This document shows, piece by piece, positions 49,885 to 59,149 of a DNA stretch of 64,000 nt. Position 1 is the first letter of the stretch, and each line of letters opens with the position of its first letter. The notes below the pieces were generated by a model that saw nothing but the letters and a program-made list of their open reading frames with translations, made no database searches and was not told where the DNA came from. The translations under genes were made by a program, and so were the position numbers. The DNA comes from JBBECE01 sp964574935 (GTDB taxonomy: Bacteria; Pseudomonadota; Alphaproteobacteria; Rhizobiales; Devosiaceae): contig CAZNOZ010000010.1 in NCBI GenBank assembly GCA_964574935.1, positions 1-64,000 on the forward strand, read 5' to 3'.

Positions 49885-50885
49885 CCGACCTCGCGACGGA
49901 ATATCTCGGTTTGAAGCTGGCGCACCCGGTCGTTGCCTCGGCCACCCCGCTCGCCCGCGACTTCGACGGCATCCGCCGCCTCGAGGATGCCGGCGCTGCG
50001 GCAATCGTTCTGCCGTCGATCTACGAAGAGGAAATCGAGGCAGAAGACGCCGCCTTTTCGTCCCTGATGGAGCACGGCACCCTGGCCCAGCCCGAAGCGT
50101 CCGGCTACTTCCCCGGCCACGCCGCCGAACTCGGCAGCCTGGAGGGACGTATTGAGACCCTGCACCGCGCCGCCACCGCCTGCGCCGTGCCCGTCATCGC
50201 TTCTCTCAACGGCTCGACGCCCACCGGCTGGGTGGAATTCGCGCACCAGCTCGAGGCCGCCGGCGCCTCCGCGATCGAGCTCAATCTGTACCGTGTGCCC
50301 ACCGATCCCTCCCGCACCGGCGAGGAGGTCGAGCGCGGCTGGCTCGAAACCGTGCGCCTTGTGCGCAACGCCGTCTCCCTGCCGCTGGCGGTCAAGCTCG
50401 GACCGTGGCTGAGCTCGCCGGGCAACTTCGCCGTCCGGCTGGTGGAGACCGGCGCCAACGGCCTGGTGATGTTCAATCGCTTCTACGAGCCCGACATCGA
50501 CCTTCAGACCCTGACCCCGCAGCCCGATCTCAAGCTCTCCCGCGCCTACGAGATTCGCCAGCCGCTTTTGTGGATCGCGCTTCTGGCCCGCCGCATCGGG
50601 GCGTCACTGGCCGCCACAAGCGGCGTCGAAACCCACGAGGAAGTGGTCAAGTATCTGTTGTGCGGGGCCGACGTGGTGATGACGACCTCGTCGCTGCTTC
50701 GGCACGGTCCCGAGCATATCGCGACGTTGAAATCGGGACTCGCCGAATGGATCGATGAACGCGGTTTCGGCTCCGTAGCCGACATTCGCGGCCGGCTGGC
50801 GGCCTCCCGGCTCGCCCGTCCGGAGGCTTATTTCAGGGCCCAGTATGTTTCGATTTTGACCGGCTACGACCAGGCCGGAAGGTAG
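49881..50885 (+). CDS. Dihydroorotate dehydrogenase-like FMN protein associated with PFOR
   Basis: 334 residues in a TIM-barrel FMN fold: TEYLGLKLAHPVVASATPLA, VPVIASLNGSTPTGWVEFAH, AVKLGPWLSSPGNFAVRLVE and the C-terminal phosphate site (LLCGADVVMTTSSLLRHGPE). The pyrimidine pathway enzyme PyrD is usually longer at key loops, and this branch is typically found beside nifJ. The ATG overlaps the nifJ stop. The role is unknown; it may be a flavin electron acceptor in PFOR metabolism rather than in pyrimidine synthesis. Confidence 0.82.
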   Translation: MTDLATEYLGLKLAHPVVASATPLARDFDGIRRLEDAGAAAIVLPSIYEEEIEAEDAAFSSLMEHGTLAQPEASGYFPGHAAELGSLEGRIETLHRAATACAVPVIASLNGSTPTGWVEFAHQLEAAGASAIELNLYRVPTDPSRTGEEVERGWLETVRLVRNAVSLPLAVKLGPWLSSPGNFAVRLVETGANGLVMFNRFYEPDIDLQTLTPQPDLKLSRAYEIRQPLLWIALLARRIGASLAATSGVETHEEVVKYLLCGADVVMTTSSLLRHGPEHIATLKSGLAEWIDERGFGSVADIRGRLAASRLARPEAYFRAQYVSILTGYDQAGR

Positions 50886-50943
50886 GTCAAGAATGTCCCC
50901 ATCGACGCCCAAGAAGAAAGCGGCACGCAACCCGGAGGCAACA

Positions 50944-53700
50944 ATGACGAAATGGGTTTATCTGTTCTCCGAGGTCGCCGAGGTCGAAGATCGCGTCCCT
51001 GACTGGGATGCCGTCCGGGGCCTTTTGGGCGGCAAGGGCGCCGGCCTTGCCGATATGACGCGCCTCGGCATTCCGGTGCCGCCCGGCTTCACCGTCACCA
51101 CCGAGGGCTGCAACGCATTCCAGCAGGCCGACGAAACGCTCCCCGATTCGCTTTGGGAACAGGAGCTCGAGGCGCTGCGTGCCCTCCAGGCGTCCACCGG
51201 CAAGTCCTTCGGCGACCACGCCAATCCGCTTCTGGTCTCGTGCCGCTCGGGCGCCAAGTTCTCGATGCCCGGCATGATGGACACGATCCTCAATCTCGGC
51301 CTCAACGACGATGTCGCCGAGGGCCTGGTCGCCCGCACCAAGGATCCGCGCTTCGTCTACGACGCCTACCGGCGCCTCGTGCAGATGTTCGGCTCCGTCG
51401 TCCTGGGTGTCCCCGACGAGGTCTTCGAGGCCGTCATCACGGCCCGCCGCCGTCGGGCGGAAGTCGAATCCGACACCGATCTCACCGCCGACGACTGGCG
51501 CGAAATCACCCGCAAATTCAAGGAGATCGTGCGCACCTACGCCGGCACGGACTTTCCCGACGACCCCGTCGAGCAGCTGCGGCTGGCGACCGAGGCGGTG
51601 TTCCGCTCCTGGGGTGGCAAGCGCGCCGTCGCCTATCGCAACGCCGCCGGCATTCCCCACGATCTGGGCACCGCGGTCAACATCCAGGCGATGGTCTTCG
51701 GCAACATGGGCGACGACTGCGCGACCGGAGTCGCGATGTCGCGCAACGCATCCACCGGCGAGCCGCACCCGGAAGGCGACTATCTCATCAACGCCCAGGG
51801 TGAGGACGTCGTCGCCGGCATCCGCAAGACCCTGTCGCTCGACCACATGCGCCAGGCGATGCCCGAACTCTACGGCGAATTCGTCGACATCGCGCGCCGC
51901 CTGGAAAAGCACCACGGCAACATGCAGGACATCGAGTTCACCATCGAACACTCCAAATTGTGGTTGCTGCAGACGCGCGACGGCAAACGCACCGCCCAGG
52001 CCGAGGTTCGCATTGCCGTCGACATGGTCGAAGAAGGCCTCATCGACCGCAAGACGGCGGTGCGCCGCGTCCAGCCAGAGCAGATCGAGTTCTTCCTGCA
52101 CCCGCAGCTCGACCCCGAGGCGCGCAAGGCCGCCACTCCGATCGCCACCGGGCTCAACGTCTCACCCGGCGCCGCCGTCGGCATTGTTGCCCTCGACGCC
52201 GATCGCGCCGTGCAGTGGGCGAACGAAACCAACCGCCCGGTGGTCCTTGTACGGCCCGAGACCAAACCCGACGACGTTCACGGCATGCTGGCCGCCGAAG
52301 GGATCCTCACCAGCCGCGGCGGGCGCACCAGCCACGCCGCGCTTGTCGCCCGGCAGTTCGGCAAACCGGCCGTCGTCGGCGTCGCCGAGCTCGACATCGA
52401 TCTGACGACCCGCGAAATCCGGGTCGGGGAGAAGGTCATCCGCGAGGGTGAGTTCCTTTCCCTCGATGGCACCCTTGGCGAGGTCTTCGAGGGCCAGATG
52501 CCCACCGTCAGGCCCGACATCTCCAACGCCTATCTGAGCAAGGTCCTGGACTGGGCCGACGACTATCGGCGCCTCGGGATCTGGGCCAATGCCGACTACC
52601 CGGGCGATGCCGAATTGGCCCGCAGCTACGGCGCCGAAGGGCTGGGGCTGGCCCGCACCGAGCACATGTTCTTCGAGCCCGACCGGCTGCCCATCGTGCA
52701 GGCGATGATCATGGCCGGCAACGTCACCGACCGCGCCGAGGCGATCGAGAAGCTCGAGCCGCTGCAGCGGGCGGATTTCGAGGGGCTGTTCCGGGCCATG
52801 GACGGCGCCCCTGTGGTCATCCGCCTGCTCGATCCGCCGCTGCACGAGTTTCTGCCGGCCTATGACGAGCTGTTGCGCGATCTGGCCGACCTGAAGATGC
52901 GCATCCAGCACTATTCGACAATGAGCGAGGTCGATAGCGCCCTCAACGACATCCGCCACAAGGAGGACTATCTCGACCGCCTCGGCTCCCTGCGAGAGGC
53001 CAACCCGATGCTGGGCACGCGCGGAGTGCGGTTGGGCGTGCTCATCCCCGAGCTGACCGCCATGCAGGCTCGCGCCATTTTCGAAGCGGCCGTGAGTTGC
53101 ATCCGCGACGGCGTCGAGGTGCGGCCGAAGATCATGATCCCGCTGACCGTGCACGCCAACGAACTGCGCGCCCAGCAGAAGACAATCGTCGAGGTCGCAA
53201 AGGCCGTCCAGGAAGAAACCAAGACCGAGGTGCCCTATCAGTTCGGCACCATGGTCGAGGCACCGCGGGCGGCGCTCGTCGCCGGCGAGCTCGCCGAGGT
53301 CGCCGAGTTTTTCTCCTTCGGCACCAACGATCTCACCCAGACCACCTTCGGGATTTCGCGCGACGATGCCGAGCGCGGCTTTCTTGTCGAGTATCTGCGC
53401 CGCGGCATCCTGCCCGAGAACCCCTTCACCTCCATCGACGAAGACGGCGTTGGCGCGCTCATCAGGACCGCCGTGAGCGCCGGCCGGCAAGCGCGGCCGG
53501 ATATCGAGATCGGGGTCTGCGGCGAGCACGGCGGCGACCCCAAGTCCATCGCCTTCTGCCACACCGCCGGCCTCAACTACGTGAGCTGCTCGCCCTATCG
53601 CGTCCCGGTGGCGCGTCTGGCGGCGGCCCATGCGGCCCTGGCGGACGAGGCGGCCGAAGAGGCGACCGAACCCGCAAAGGCGGAGGCGGTGGTCGCCTGA
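50944..53700 (+). CDS. ppdK: Pyruvate, phosphate dikinase
   Basis: 918 residues from the ATG at 50944 with GGAGG six bases upstream; an in-frame ATG at 50893 is weaker. The ATP-grasp N-terminal domain has LLGGKGAGLADMTRLGIPVP. The phosphohistidine domain has TSRGGRTSHAALVARQFGKP with the catalytic His. The PEP/pyruvate TIM barrel has GLARTEHMFFEPDRLPIVQA and GVCGEHGGDP with the catalytic Cys. A 20-residue acidic tail is extra. It interconverts pyruvate and PEP with ATP and Pi, and beside PFOR it would allow gluconeogenic flux from acetyl-CoA or pyruvate. Confidence 0.96.
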   Translation: MTKWVYLFSEVAEVEDRVPDWDAVRGLLGGKGAGLADMTRLGIPVPPGFTVTTEGCNAFQQADETLPDSLWEQELEALRALQASTGKSFGDHANPLLVSCRSGAKFSMPGMMDTILNLGLNDDVAEGLVARTKDPRFVYDAYRRLVQMFGSVVLGVPDEVFEAVITARRRRAEVESDTDLTADDWREITRKFKEIVRTYAGTDFPDDPVEQLRLATEAVFRSWGGKRAVAYRNAAGIPHDLGTAVNIQAMVFGNMGDDCATGVAMSRNASTGEPHPEGDYLINAQGEDVVAGIRKTLSLDHMRQAMPELYGEFVDIARRLEKHHGNMQDIEFTIEHSKLWLLQTRDGKRTAQAEVRIAVDMVEEGLIDRKTAVRRVQPEQIEFFLHPQLDPEARKAATPIATGLNVSPGAAVGIVALDADRAVQWANETNRPVVLVRPETKPDDVHGMLAAEGILTSRGGRTSHAALVARQFGKPAVVGVAELDIDLTTREIRVGEKVIREGEFLSLDGTLGEVFEGQMPTVRPDISNAYLSKVLDWADDYRRLGIWANADYPGDAELARSYGAEGLGLARTEHMFFEPDRLPIVQAMIMAGNVTDRAEAIEKLEPLQRADFEGLFRAMDGAPVVIRLLDPPLHEFLPAYDELLRDLADLKMRIQHYSTMSEVDSALNDIRHKEDYLDRLGSLREANPMLGTRGVRLGVLIPELTAMQARAIFEAAVSCIRDGVEVRPKIMIPLTVHANELRAQQKTIVEVAKAVQEETKTEVPYQFGTMVEAPRAALVAGELAEVAEFFSFGTNDLTQTTFGISRDDAERGFLVEYLRRGILPENPFTSIDEDGVGALIRTAVSAGRQARPDIEIGVCGEHGGDPKSIAFCHTAGLNYVSCSPYRVPVARLAAAHAALADEAAEEATEPAKAEAVVA

Positions 53701-53802
53701 CGCACCGGCCGGCCGCCGCCAATCCGTCCCCACACGCGCCCGGCCCTCCGGGGCTTTGACTTGTCGCGACATTCTCCGCACCCTCACCGGCCCTGAGCCA
53801 GG

Positions 53803-54780
53803 ATGACGCGATTGCCCGCCGCACCCTCTGCCGCCCCCCGGTCTCCGCCCGATGTTGACATTGTCGTGTCGGCGGAAAACACAGCCTATCTCGGCTGGCA
53901 GAGCGCCCTTTGCCATTACTCCTGCGTGCAAGCCACGGGCCGCGCGCCACTGATCGTCGTGCATGGCGACGAGCCCGAGCTGGTGGAGGAGTATCGGCAG
54001 ATCGCCGAGGCCGGCGGCCGGATTCAGCGCGCCCCCAACCACCGCATTTACCGGGGCGTCACCTTCGCCCCCTTCAACACCATCGCCACCGCGCAACTGG
54101 CCGAAACCGACGCCGGCCATATCCTGCTGGCCGAGCCCGACATGGTGTTCCTGCGCCACCCGCCCGTCGCCGAAGCCCTGGCCGAAATGGATGCCGACAG
54201 CGTCAGCTTCGACCGCATCGGATATCTTCACGTCTCCGAGGAAAACCGCCAACGAATGCATGAAGTGTGCCGGCGCGTCGGCACGGATTTCGCCGGCCTG
54301 CAATCGCATCCCATCGACGGCGGCGTGCCGCATCTGATCCCCACCGGCCAGCGCGCTGCGCTATGCGCCGCATGGTTCGACCTGACCGTCGCGATCGCCG
54401 AGGCCGTCACCGCGCTCGACCGGCGCTGGTGGGACAGGTTCTCGAGGCGATCGCTGATGACCCAGCCCCGGAACTGGATTTCAGGAATGTGGGGGCTGGT
54501 TTTTGCGGTGCGCCAACTCTCCCTGAACCCGGTGATGACCGAATGGTGCGCTTCGAACGCGCGCCAGGGCCTGTTCGGGCCGGCGGACCACCCCAAGCCC
54601 GGCCCCGCGATCATCCATTATTGCTACAGCCAGCCCGGCTTCGACAAACGCAAGCACCGCGACCGCCGCTCCCTGCTCGCCTGGGCGCGCGCCGCCGAGC
54701 CCCCCGCGGACGAATTGTCCGCCGCCATCCTCGCCCAGCTCAACGGAGCGGCCGATTTCTACAACTGGCCGCCCCCGTGA
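53803..54780 (+). CDS. Glycosyltransferase-like protein (hydroxyproline/serine GT-like)
   Basis: 325 residues. A nucleotide-sugar-type beta sheet starts VDIVVSAENTAYLGWQSALC and reaches HILLAEPDMVFLRHPPVAEA, an acidic metal-binding motif like that of plant peptidyl-serine or hydroxyproline glycosyltransferases. Trp-rich segments (RRWWDRFSRRSLMTQPRNWI) and GPAIIHYCYSQPGFDKRKH follow. Which sugar or acceptor is used cannot be read. Its stop overlaps the GTG start of the galactopyranose mutase gene, so it may handle galactofuranose. Confidence 0.6.
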   Translation: MTRLPAAPSAAPRSPPDVDIVVSAENTAYLGWQSALCHYSCVQATGRAPLIVVHGDEPELVEEYRQIAEAGGRIQRAPNHRIYRGVTFAPFNTIATAQLAETDAGHILLAEPDMVFLRHPPVAEALAEMDADSVSFDRIGYLHVSEENRQRMHEVCRRVGTDFAGLQSHPIDGGVPHLIPTGQRAALCAAWFDLTVAIAEAVTALDRRWWDRFSRRSLMTQPRNWISGMWGLVFAVRQLSLNPVMTEWCASNARQGLFGPADHPKPGPAIIHYCYSQPGFDKRKHRDRRSLLAWARAAEPPADELSAAILAQLNGAADFYNWPPP

Positions 54781-55946
54781 CCGCGCCAAAAGCCGACCTC
54801 CGATTTGTCGTCGTCGGGGCGGGTCTTTCCGGCGCCACCCTGGCGCGCCGGCTCGCCGAGGCCGGCGCCACGGTCACCGTCCTGGAGGCGCAATCGCACC
54901 CGGCCGGCCACTGCCACACCGAACGCGATCCCGAAACCGGCATTCTGGTGCATGTGCACGGGCCTCACATCTTCCACTCCGACAACCAGGCCGTTTGGTC
55001 GTTCTGCGAGCGCTTCGCCCGATTCGAGCCCTACCAGCACGCCACCCTGGCGCGCATCGGCGAGCGGCACTTTCGCCTGCCGGTCAATCTCGACACGATC
55101 AACGACTTCTTCGGCACCGCGATGACCTCGGCGCAGGCCGAGGCCTTCATCGCCGAGCGCCGGGTCCGCTTCGATCGCCCGCCCGCCAACTTCGAGGAGC
55201 AGGCTCTCGCGAGCATCGGCCGCGAGCTCTACGAAGCGTTCTTCATGGGCTACACCAGAAAACAGTGGGGGCGCGACCCGACCGACATTCCGGCGTCCGT
55301 CATGCGGCGGCTGCCGGTCAGGTTCGATACCAACCCGAGCTACTTCCGCCACGCCCGCGTCGCCATTGCGGCTGAGGGCTACACCGAGATGGTGCGCTCG
55401 ATGCTCGCCCATCCGGGCATCGAGGTGCGCTACGGCGCGGAGTTCAATTCCGCCAATTCGCCAGAGCAGATGGACCATCTGTTCTTCACCGGCTGCCTCG
55501 ACGCCTGGTTCAAGCATCGGTTCGGCCCACTGCCCTACCGTTCGCTGCGCTTCGAGACCATCCGCGCCGCCGGCGACTACCAGCCGGCGGCCTGCGTCAA
55601 CTATCCGGACGCCGAAATACCGTTCACCCGCATCACCGAGCACAAGCGCCTGGCTCCCTGGGAGAAGCACCCGACCACCGTTTGCTCGCGCGAATTCAGC
55701 TTCGAGGCCGGTCCGGACGATCGGCCGTACTATCCGGTTCGGCTCGCCGGCGGCTCTGAACTTCTCGCCCGCTACCGCGCCGCCGCCGAGGCGCTGACCG
55801 GGGTGTCTTTTGTCGGCCGGCTGGCGACGTTCGAGTATATCGACATGGACGTTGCCATCGCCCGCGCCATCCAGGCGGCCGAGACCACCCTCTCCCACAT
55901 CGCGGCGGGGCGCCCGGTTCCGGCCTTTTTCGAGACCGCCAGCTAG
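54777..55946 (+). CDS. glf: UDP-galactopyranose mutase
   Basis: 389 residues from a GTG at 54777 (GTGA overlap). The FAD-binding motif FVVVGAGLSGATLARRLAEA, HCHTERDPETGILVHVHGPH with the conserved HxFH (IFHS), RLPVNLDTINDFFG, YEAFFMGYTRKQWG and YVTRIT-like ITEHKRLAPWEKHP are all diagnostic. The enzyme turns UDP-Galp into UDP-Galf for surface glycans. The two genes on its sides are glycosyltransferase-like. Its stop overlaps the stop of the convergent gene in a shared CTAG. Confidence 0.95.
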   Translation: MTAPKADLRFVVVGAGLSGATLARRLAEAGATVTVLEAQSHPAGHCHTERDPETGILVHVHGPHIFHSDNQAVWSFCERFARFEPYQHATLARIGERHFRLPVNLDTINDFFGTAMTSAQAEAFIAERRVRFDRPPANFEEQALASIGRELYEAFFMGYTRKQWGRDPTDIPASVMRRLPVRFDTNPSYFRHARVAIAAEGYTEMVRSMLAHPGIEVRYGAEFNSANSPEQMDHLFFTGCLDAWFKHRFGPLPYRSLRFETIRAAGDYQPAACVNYPDAEIPFTRITEHKRLAPWEKHPTTVCSREFSFEAGPDDRPYYPVRLAGGSELLARYRAAAEALTGVSFVGRLATFEYIDMDVAIARAIQAAETTLSHIAAGRPVPAFFETAS

Positions 55947-56884
55947 CCCCGCCGCTGCCCCGCCGGCAACGAGATCGTGTAGCTTGGCTTGTCCCTTCCG
56001 GGCCTCGGTCGGCGGCGAAACAGCGCCTGGGCGGACCATGATCGCCGGGGCGCCGCCTGCGCATCGGGCTTCAGCCCGGCGAGCCGATAGTAGGCTTTGA
56101 GGATCGGTGTTTCGAGCAGCTCCCTCTCCTGGGTGTAGAAGCTGAAATGCGCCGCCAGAAGGTCGCCGAAGATCAAACCGTGGCTGCCGACCCGGGCCGG
56201 CAGGATCGCCGAAAGCCACTCCTCCTCGTCCAACCCCGGCGGCAGGAACCTCTCCCCGAGCGCCACCGCGTCGGCGCCGAAAAACCCGATCGCGTTCACC
56301 GAATACCGGGTCAGTCGGACTTCCTGATCCGGGATCCTGAAGCAGTCGAGCCGCCCTGAACGCGCCGCTTCGATGAGCACCGGATGCATCGCCTCGGGGA
56401 ATGCCGCGTGTTGCCACGACCACGGGTCCATGGCCTGTGCGGAAACCGGCCCCTCGATCTCGACCGCCGCGAGGTGTTTGAGAAGCCAGTTGCCCAGGGC
56501 GTTGTTGACGACCACCGGCGAAAACCACAAGGCCGTGCCGCGCGCCGCCAGTGCACGCGCCTTGAAAGTCTCGAAGAAACCGTCCTCCACGAACACGATG
56601 TCGTCGTCGAGCCTGAGATACAGCGCCTCCGGATCGTCGAAGTAGCGGTAAAAGGCGGCGATGTGCCAGGGGCCTGTGTGCCCCGGCGGTGGCGGTTTGA
56701 GAACGCAGCGCGGATCGGAACCGGCAAGCTCGTGCAGATAGGCGCGGTCGCGCCGATTGCGGCAGTTGTCCCACAGATGCCACTGCGCCACCTCGGAACT
56801 CGCGAGCACGTAGCGGGCGAGCACGCGCATGTAGCGCGCCCGTCCGGCCGGCGTGACCACCACGAGCTTGTCGGCGCCGGCCAT
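55943..56884 (-). CDS. Putative glycosyltransferase with DDD metal motif
   Basis: 313 residues (ATG at 56884). VVVTPAGRARYMRVLARYVL starts the fold; YLRLDDDIVFVEDGFFETFK carries a Asp-Asp-Asp metal motif of GT-A type enzymes, and WHIAAFYRYFDDPEALYLR precedes it. A conserved-looking middle (DPWSWQHAAFPEAMHPVLIE) and a basic C-terminal tail follow. The acceptor is unknown. It faces glf with a 4-base overlap of stops, and is divergent from the ATP-grasp-like gene. Confidence 0.6.
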   Translation of the reverse strand: MAGADKLVVVTPAGRARYMRVLARYVLASSEVAQWHLWDNCRNRRDRAYLHELAGSDPRCVLKPPPPGHTGPWHIAAFYRYFDDPEALYLRLDDDIVFVEDGFFETFKARALAARGTALWFSPVVVNNALGNWLLKHLAAVEIEGPVSAQAMDPWSWQHAAFPEAMHPVLIEAARSGRLDCFRIPDQEVRLTRYSVNAIGFFGADAVALGERFLPPGLDEEEWLSAILPARVGSHGLIFGDLLAAHFSFYTQERELLETPILKAYYRLAGLKPDAQAAPRRSWSAQALFRRRPRPGRDKPSYTISLPAGQRRG

Positions 56885-57013
56885 CAGCGCGACGCCGCGG
56901 GCCGGCGATCAATCTCCCGGCCCCGCCGCCCTTGCGCCACCCGGGCGCATGGCTCCAGATTGCCCATCGGTTGGCCCCCGCCGCCAGCGAACACAATCGA
57001 AGTCCGAGCCTTC

Positions 57014-57982
57014 ATGATCATCGTCTTCACCTGCCGCGGCTATGACTACACCCATCGCAGCCTGAGGTTTCGGCGCTTCGGGTTCGAGACCCCGGATTTC
57101 CGGACGATACACTATGAGAGGCTGTTCCGAGCCCGCTCCATCCCGCGCGCCGCCTATCTGTTCACCGATCTCGATCGTCTCGAGCCGTGGGAACTTCGCG
57201 CCGCCGCCGACTTCCACCGCCAATTGACCGCCCACGGCCTGCGATGCCTGAACAACCCCGCCAGGGTCAAGTCGCGGGTGGAACTCCTCACTGCGCTGTT
57301 CGAGCGGGGCCGCAATCCCGTCGAGGTCCTGCGCGCCGACACCGCGACGACGCCGTCAAAATTCCCCGTGTTTGTGCGCTTCGAGCAAGGCCATCTGGGT
57401 CCCTTGTCGGGATTGCTTCACACCCAGACGGAACTCACAAGGGCCCTGGAGGACCTGGTCGAGCAGGGCACGGCGCTGCGCGGCCTCATCATCGTCGGCT
57501 TTGCCGCCGAGCCGATCGCCGAGGGGCTGTGGGCGAAGTGGGGGACCTTCCGCGTCGGCGACGCCTATTCGCTCGACCACATCGCCGTCGATTCCAAATG
57601 GCAGGTCACGCGCGGCGAGTGGGACGAGCTGACCGACGAGATCGTCGAGATCGAGCACCGCGCGGTCGAGGACAATGCCGTCACGCCCCGGATGCGGGAG
57701 TTCTTCGAGACCGGCCATATCGAATACGGCCGCGCCGATCATGGCACCGTGGCCGGGCGCACGGTGCTCTACGAGATCAACACCAACCCCTTCATCGGCC
57801 GCTTCGTTCCCGATTCCTATCCGGTGCGGCGCGACAGCCAGACGATCGTGCGGCGTCGGCTTGCGGCCGCCTTCGAAGCGATCGACTCGGCGGCGTCGGG
57901 GCGGGTGCGGCTTGAAGGCTCGCCGCATTGGCGGCGCACCCGCGCCGCGCAGATCGGACTGTTGCCGCCGAAGCGGCCATGA
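57014..57982 (+). CDS. ATP-grasp-like protein of unknown function
   Basis: 322 residues from the ATG at 57014 (MIIVFTCRGYDYTHRSLRFR). Features of an ATP-grasp fold are KFPVFVRFEQGHLGPLSGLL (nucleotide-binding Arg in place of Lys), a middle lobe, and LYEINTNPFIGRF, which resembles the terminal E-x-N metal motif. No family was named with confidence. It may ligate an amino acid, sugar or carboxylate during glycan synthesis. It lies beside a divergent glycosyltransferase in the glf island; 209 bases of gene-free DNA follow, holding only a 13-bp CTGGTTCSG repeat (58032, 58045) and GC hairpins. Confidence 0.6.
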   Translation: MIIVFTCRGYDYTHRSLRFRRFGFETPDFRTIHYERLFRARSIPRAAYLFTDLDRLEPWELRAAADFHRQLTAHGLRCLNNPARVKSRVELLTALFERGRNPVEVLRADTATTPSKFPVFVRFEQGHLGPLSGLLHTQTELTRALEDLVEQGTALRGLIIVGFAAEPIAEGLWAKWGTFRVGDAYSLDHIAVDSKWQVTRGEWDELTDEIVEIEHRAVEDNAVTPRMREFFETGHIEYGRADHGTVAGRTVLYEINTNPFIGRFVPDSYPVRRDSQTIVRRRLAAAFEAIDSAASGRVRLEGSPHWRRTRAAQIGLLPPKRP

Positions 57983-58191
57983 CACCCGCCCGACGAAAAA
58001 CGGGCCGCCGGTGAACGGCGACCCGAAAGCCCTGGTTCGGTAAACTGGTTCCGTCTCCGCCTACGGCGACGGCGGCGGCCCGGGCGGGTGCGACTTTGAA
58101 CGGGTCATAACAGGTCCTCGCAATGCGGAATTGTGCCACAGACGCTAGGTGAGTCAGCTGGGCCCGTCAACGCGGTGGCGGCCAATTCCAC

Positions 58192-58956
58192 CTAGGTTTC
58201 GCCGGATTCCGGTTCCCCGGCCCGTCTCGGCGGATGCAGGCGCACCTTGGAGAGGTGCTTGGGATTGGGTCTGTCGCCGGTCGGCGTCTCGCCACGGAAA
58301 TACCACTTCTGCCACTTTTGCCGGACCGCCCCCTCCTCCTCCTGGCGCAGGCGCTCGTTGAAATCCAGCCGCCGGTCCTTCCAGTCCTCAAACCCGTCTG
58401 CCAATGCCGGATCCTTGGAAATCTCACGGATTTCCGGCCGGTACTCATCGAGCGAGCGATAGGCGAACGGCGTGATGAAGCAGAACGGCTCGCCCGCCTC
58501 GAACGAGACCTCGCCCGGGGCGGTGAACCGCCAGTTCATCGTGAAAGTGAAATCGAGCCAGTCGGTCTCGACAAGTCCATCGAGGGCCTGAATGCCGTGC
58601 TTGACCCAGTTCGGCGCCCCCCGCGCCCAGATGCCGATCCCCGGCTCGGTGCGGAACACGTAGCCGGTGTTGAAGGTCAGCACGCCATGCCCGAAATGCG
58701 ACAATGCCAGCCGACCCTCGCCCCATGCCGGGTCGTCCACCTCGACCTCCAGATCCTCGAGTTCATCGCCGCCGTTCCAGCGCGCGGTCAATCTGGCCGG
58801 CACGATCAACTCCCATCCCATGGCATTGGCGACCGTCAGCGGCAGGCATCGATAGGCGAACCGCTCGTCGGTGGCATCCATCCAGTCGCGCTCGGCCCGG
58901 CCGGGGCGCAGTTCGGGAGCGTAATCACGGACTTGATGGCAGATCAGGGACGGCAT
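58192..58956 (-). CDS. DUF6065-like protein of unknown function
   Basis: 254 residues from the ATG at 58956 (MPSLICHQVRDYAPELRPGR). FAYRCLPLTVANAMGWELIV, HFGHGVLTFNTGYVFRTEPG and SFEAGEPFCFITPFAYRSLD match a conserved family of unknown function, remembered as DUF6065. A C-terminal charged helix (KDRRLDFNERLRQEEEGAVR) ends the protein. It has no signal or membrane segment. Such proteins often accompany glycosyltransferases, and here it lies between an ATP-grasp-like gene and an epimerase gene. Confidence 0.65.
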   Translation of the reverse strand: MPSLICHQVRDYAPELRPGRAERDWMDATDERFAYRCLPLTVANAMGWELIVPARLTARWNGGDELEDLEVEVDDPAWGEGRLALSHFGHGVLTFNTGYVFRTEPGIGIWARGAPNWVKHGIQALDGLVETDWLDFTFTMNWRFTAPGEVSFEAGEPFCFITPFAYRSLDEYRPEIREISKDPALADGFEDWKDRRLDFNERLRQEEEGAVRQKWQKWYFRGETPTGDRPNPKHLSKVRLHPPRRAGEPESGET

Positions 58957-59149
58957 GGACCGGCTCCGGCTGGTCGGCCGCACCCTAGCTTCAAATCGGG
59001 CCGCTGTCACAGCGGCGACATTCCGCTCTCCACCGGGTTGCCGTCACCCGGCAAATGCATCAGCATGTGGGCGATTCCTCGCTCCGGACGCGCGGCGGCA
59101 GGCAGCGAGCGGGCACGTCGACCCCGCCGGTTCGAGAACGGGCAACCGC

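Noticed and set aside
46075..50004. Very long open frame on the minus strand opposite nifJ
   Set aside because: It is an antisense shadow caused by high third-position GC. The plus strand encodes a full, motif-rich PFOR.
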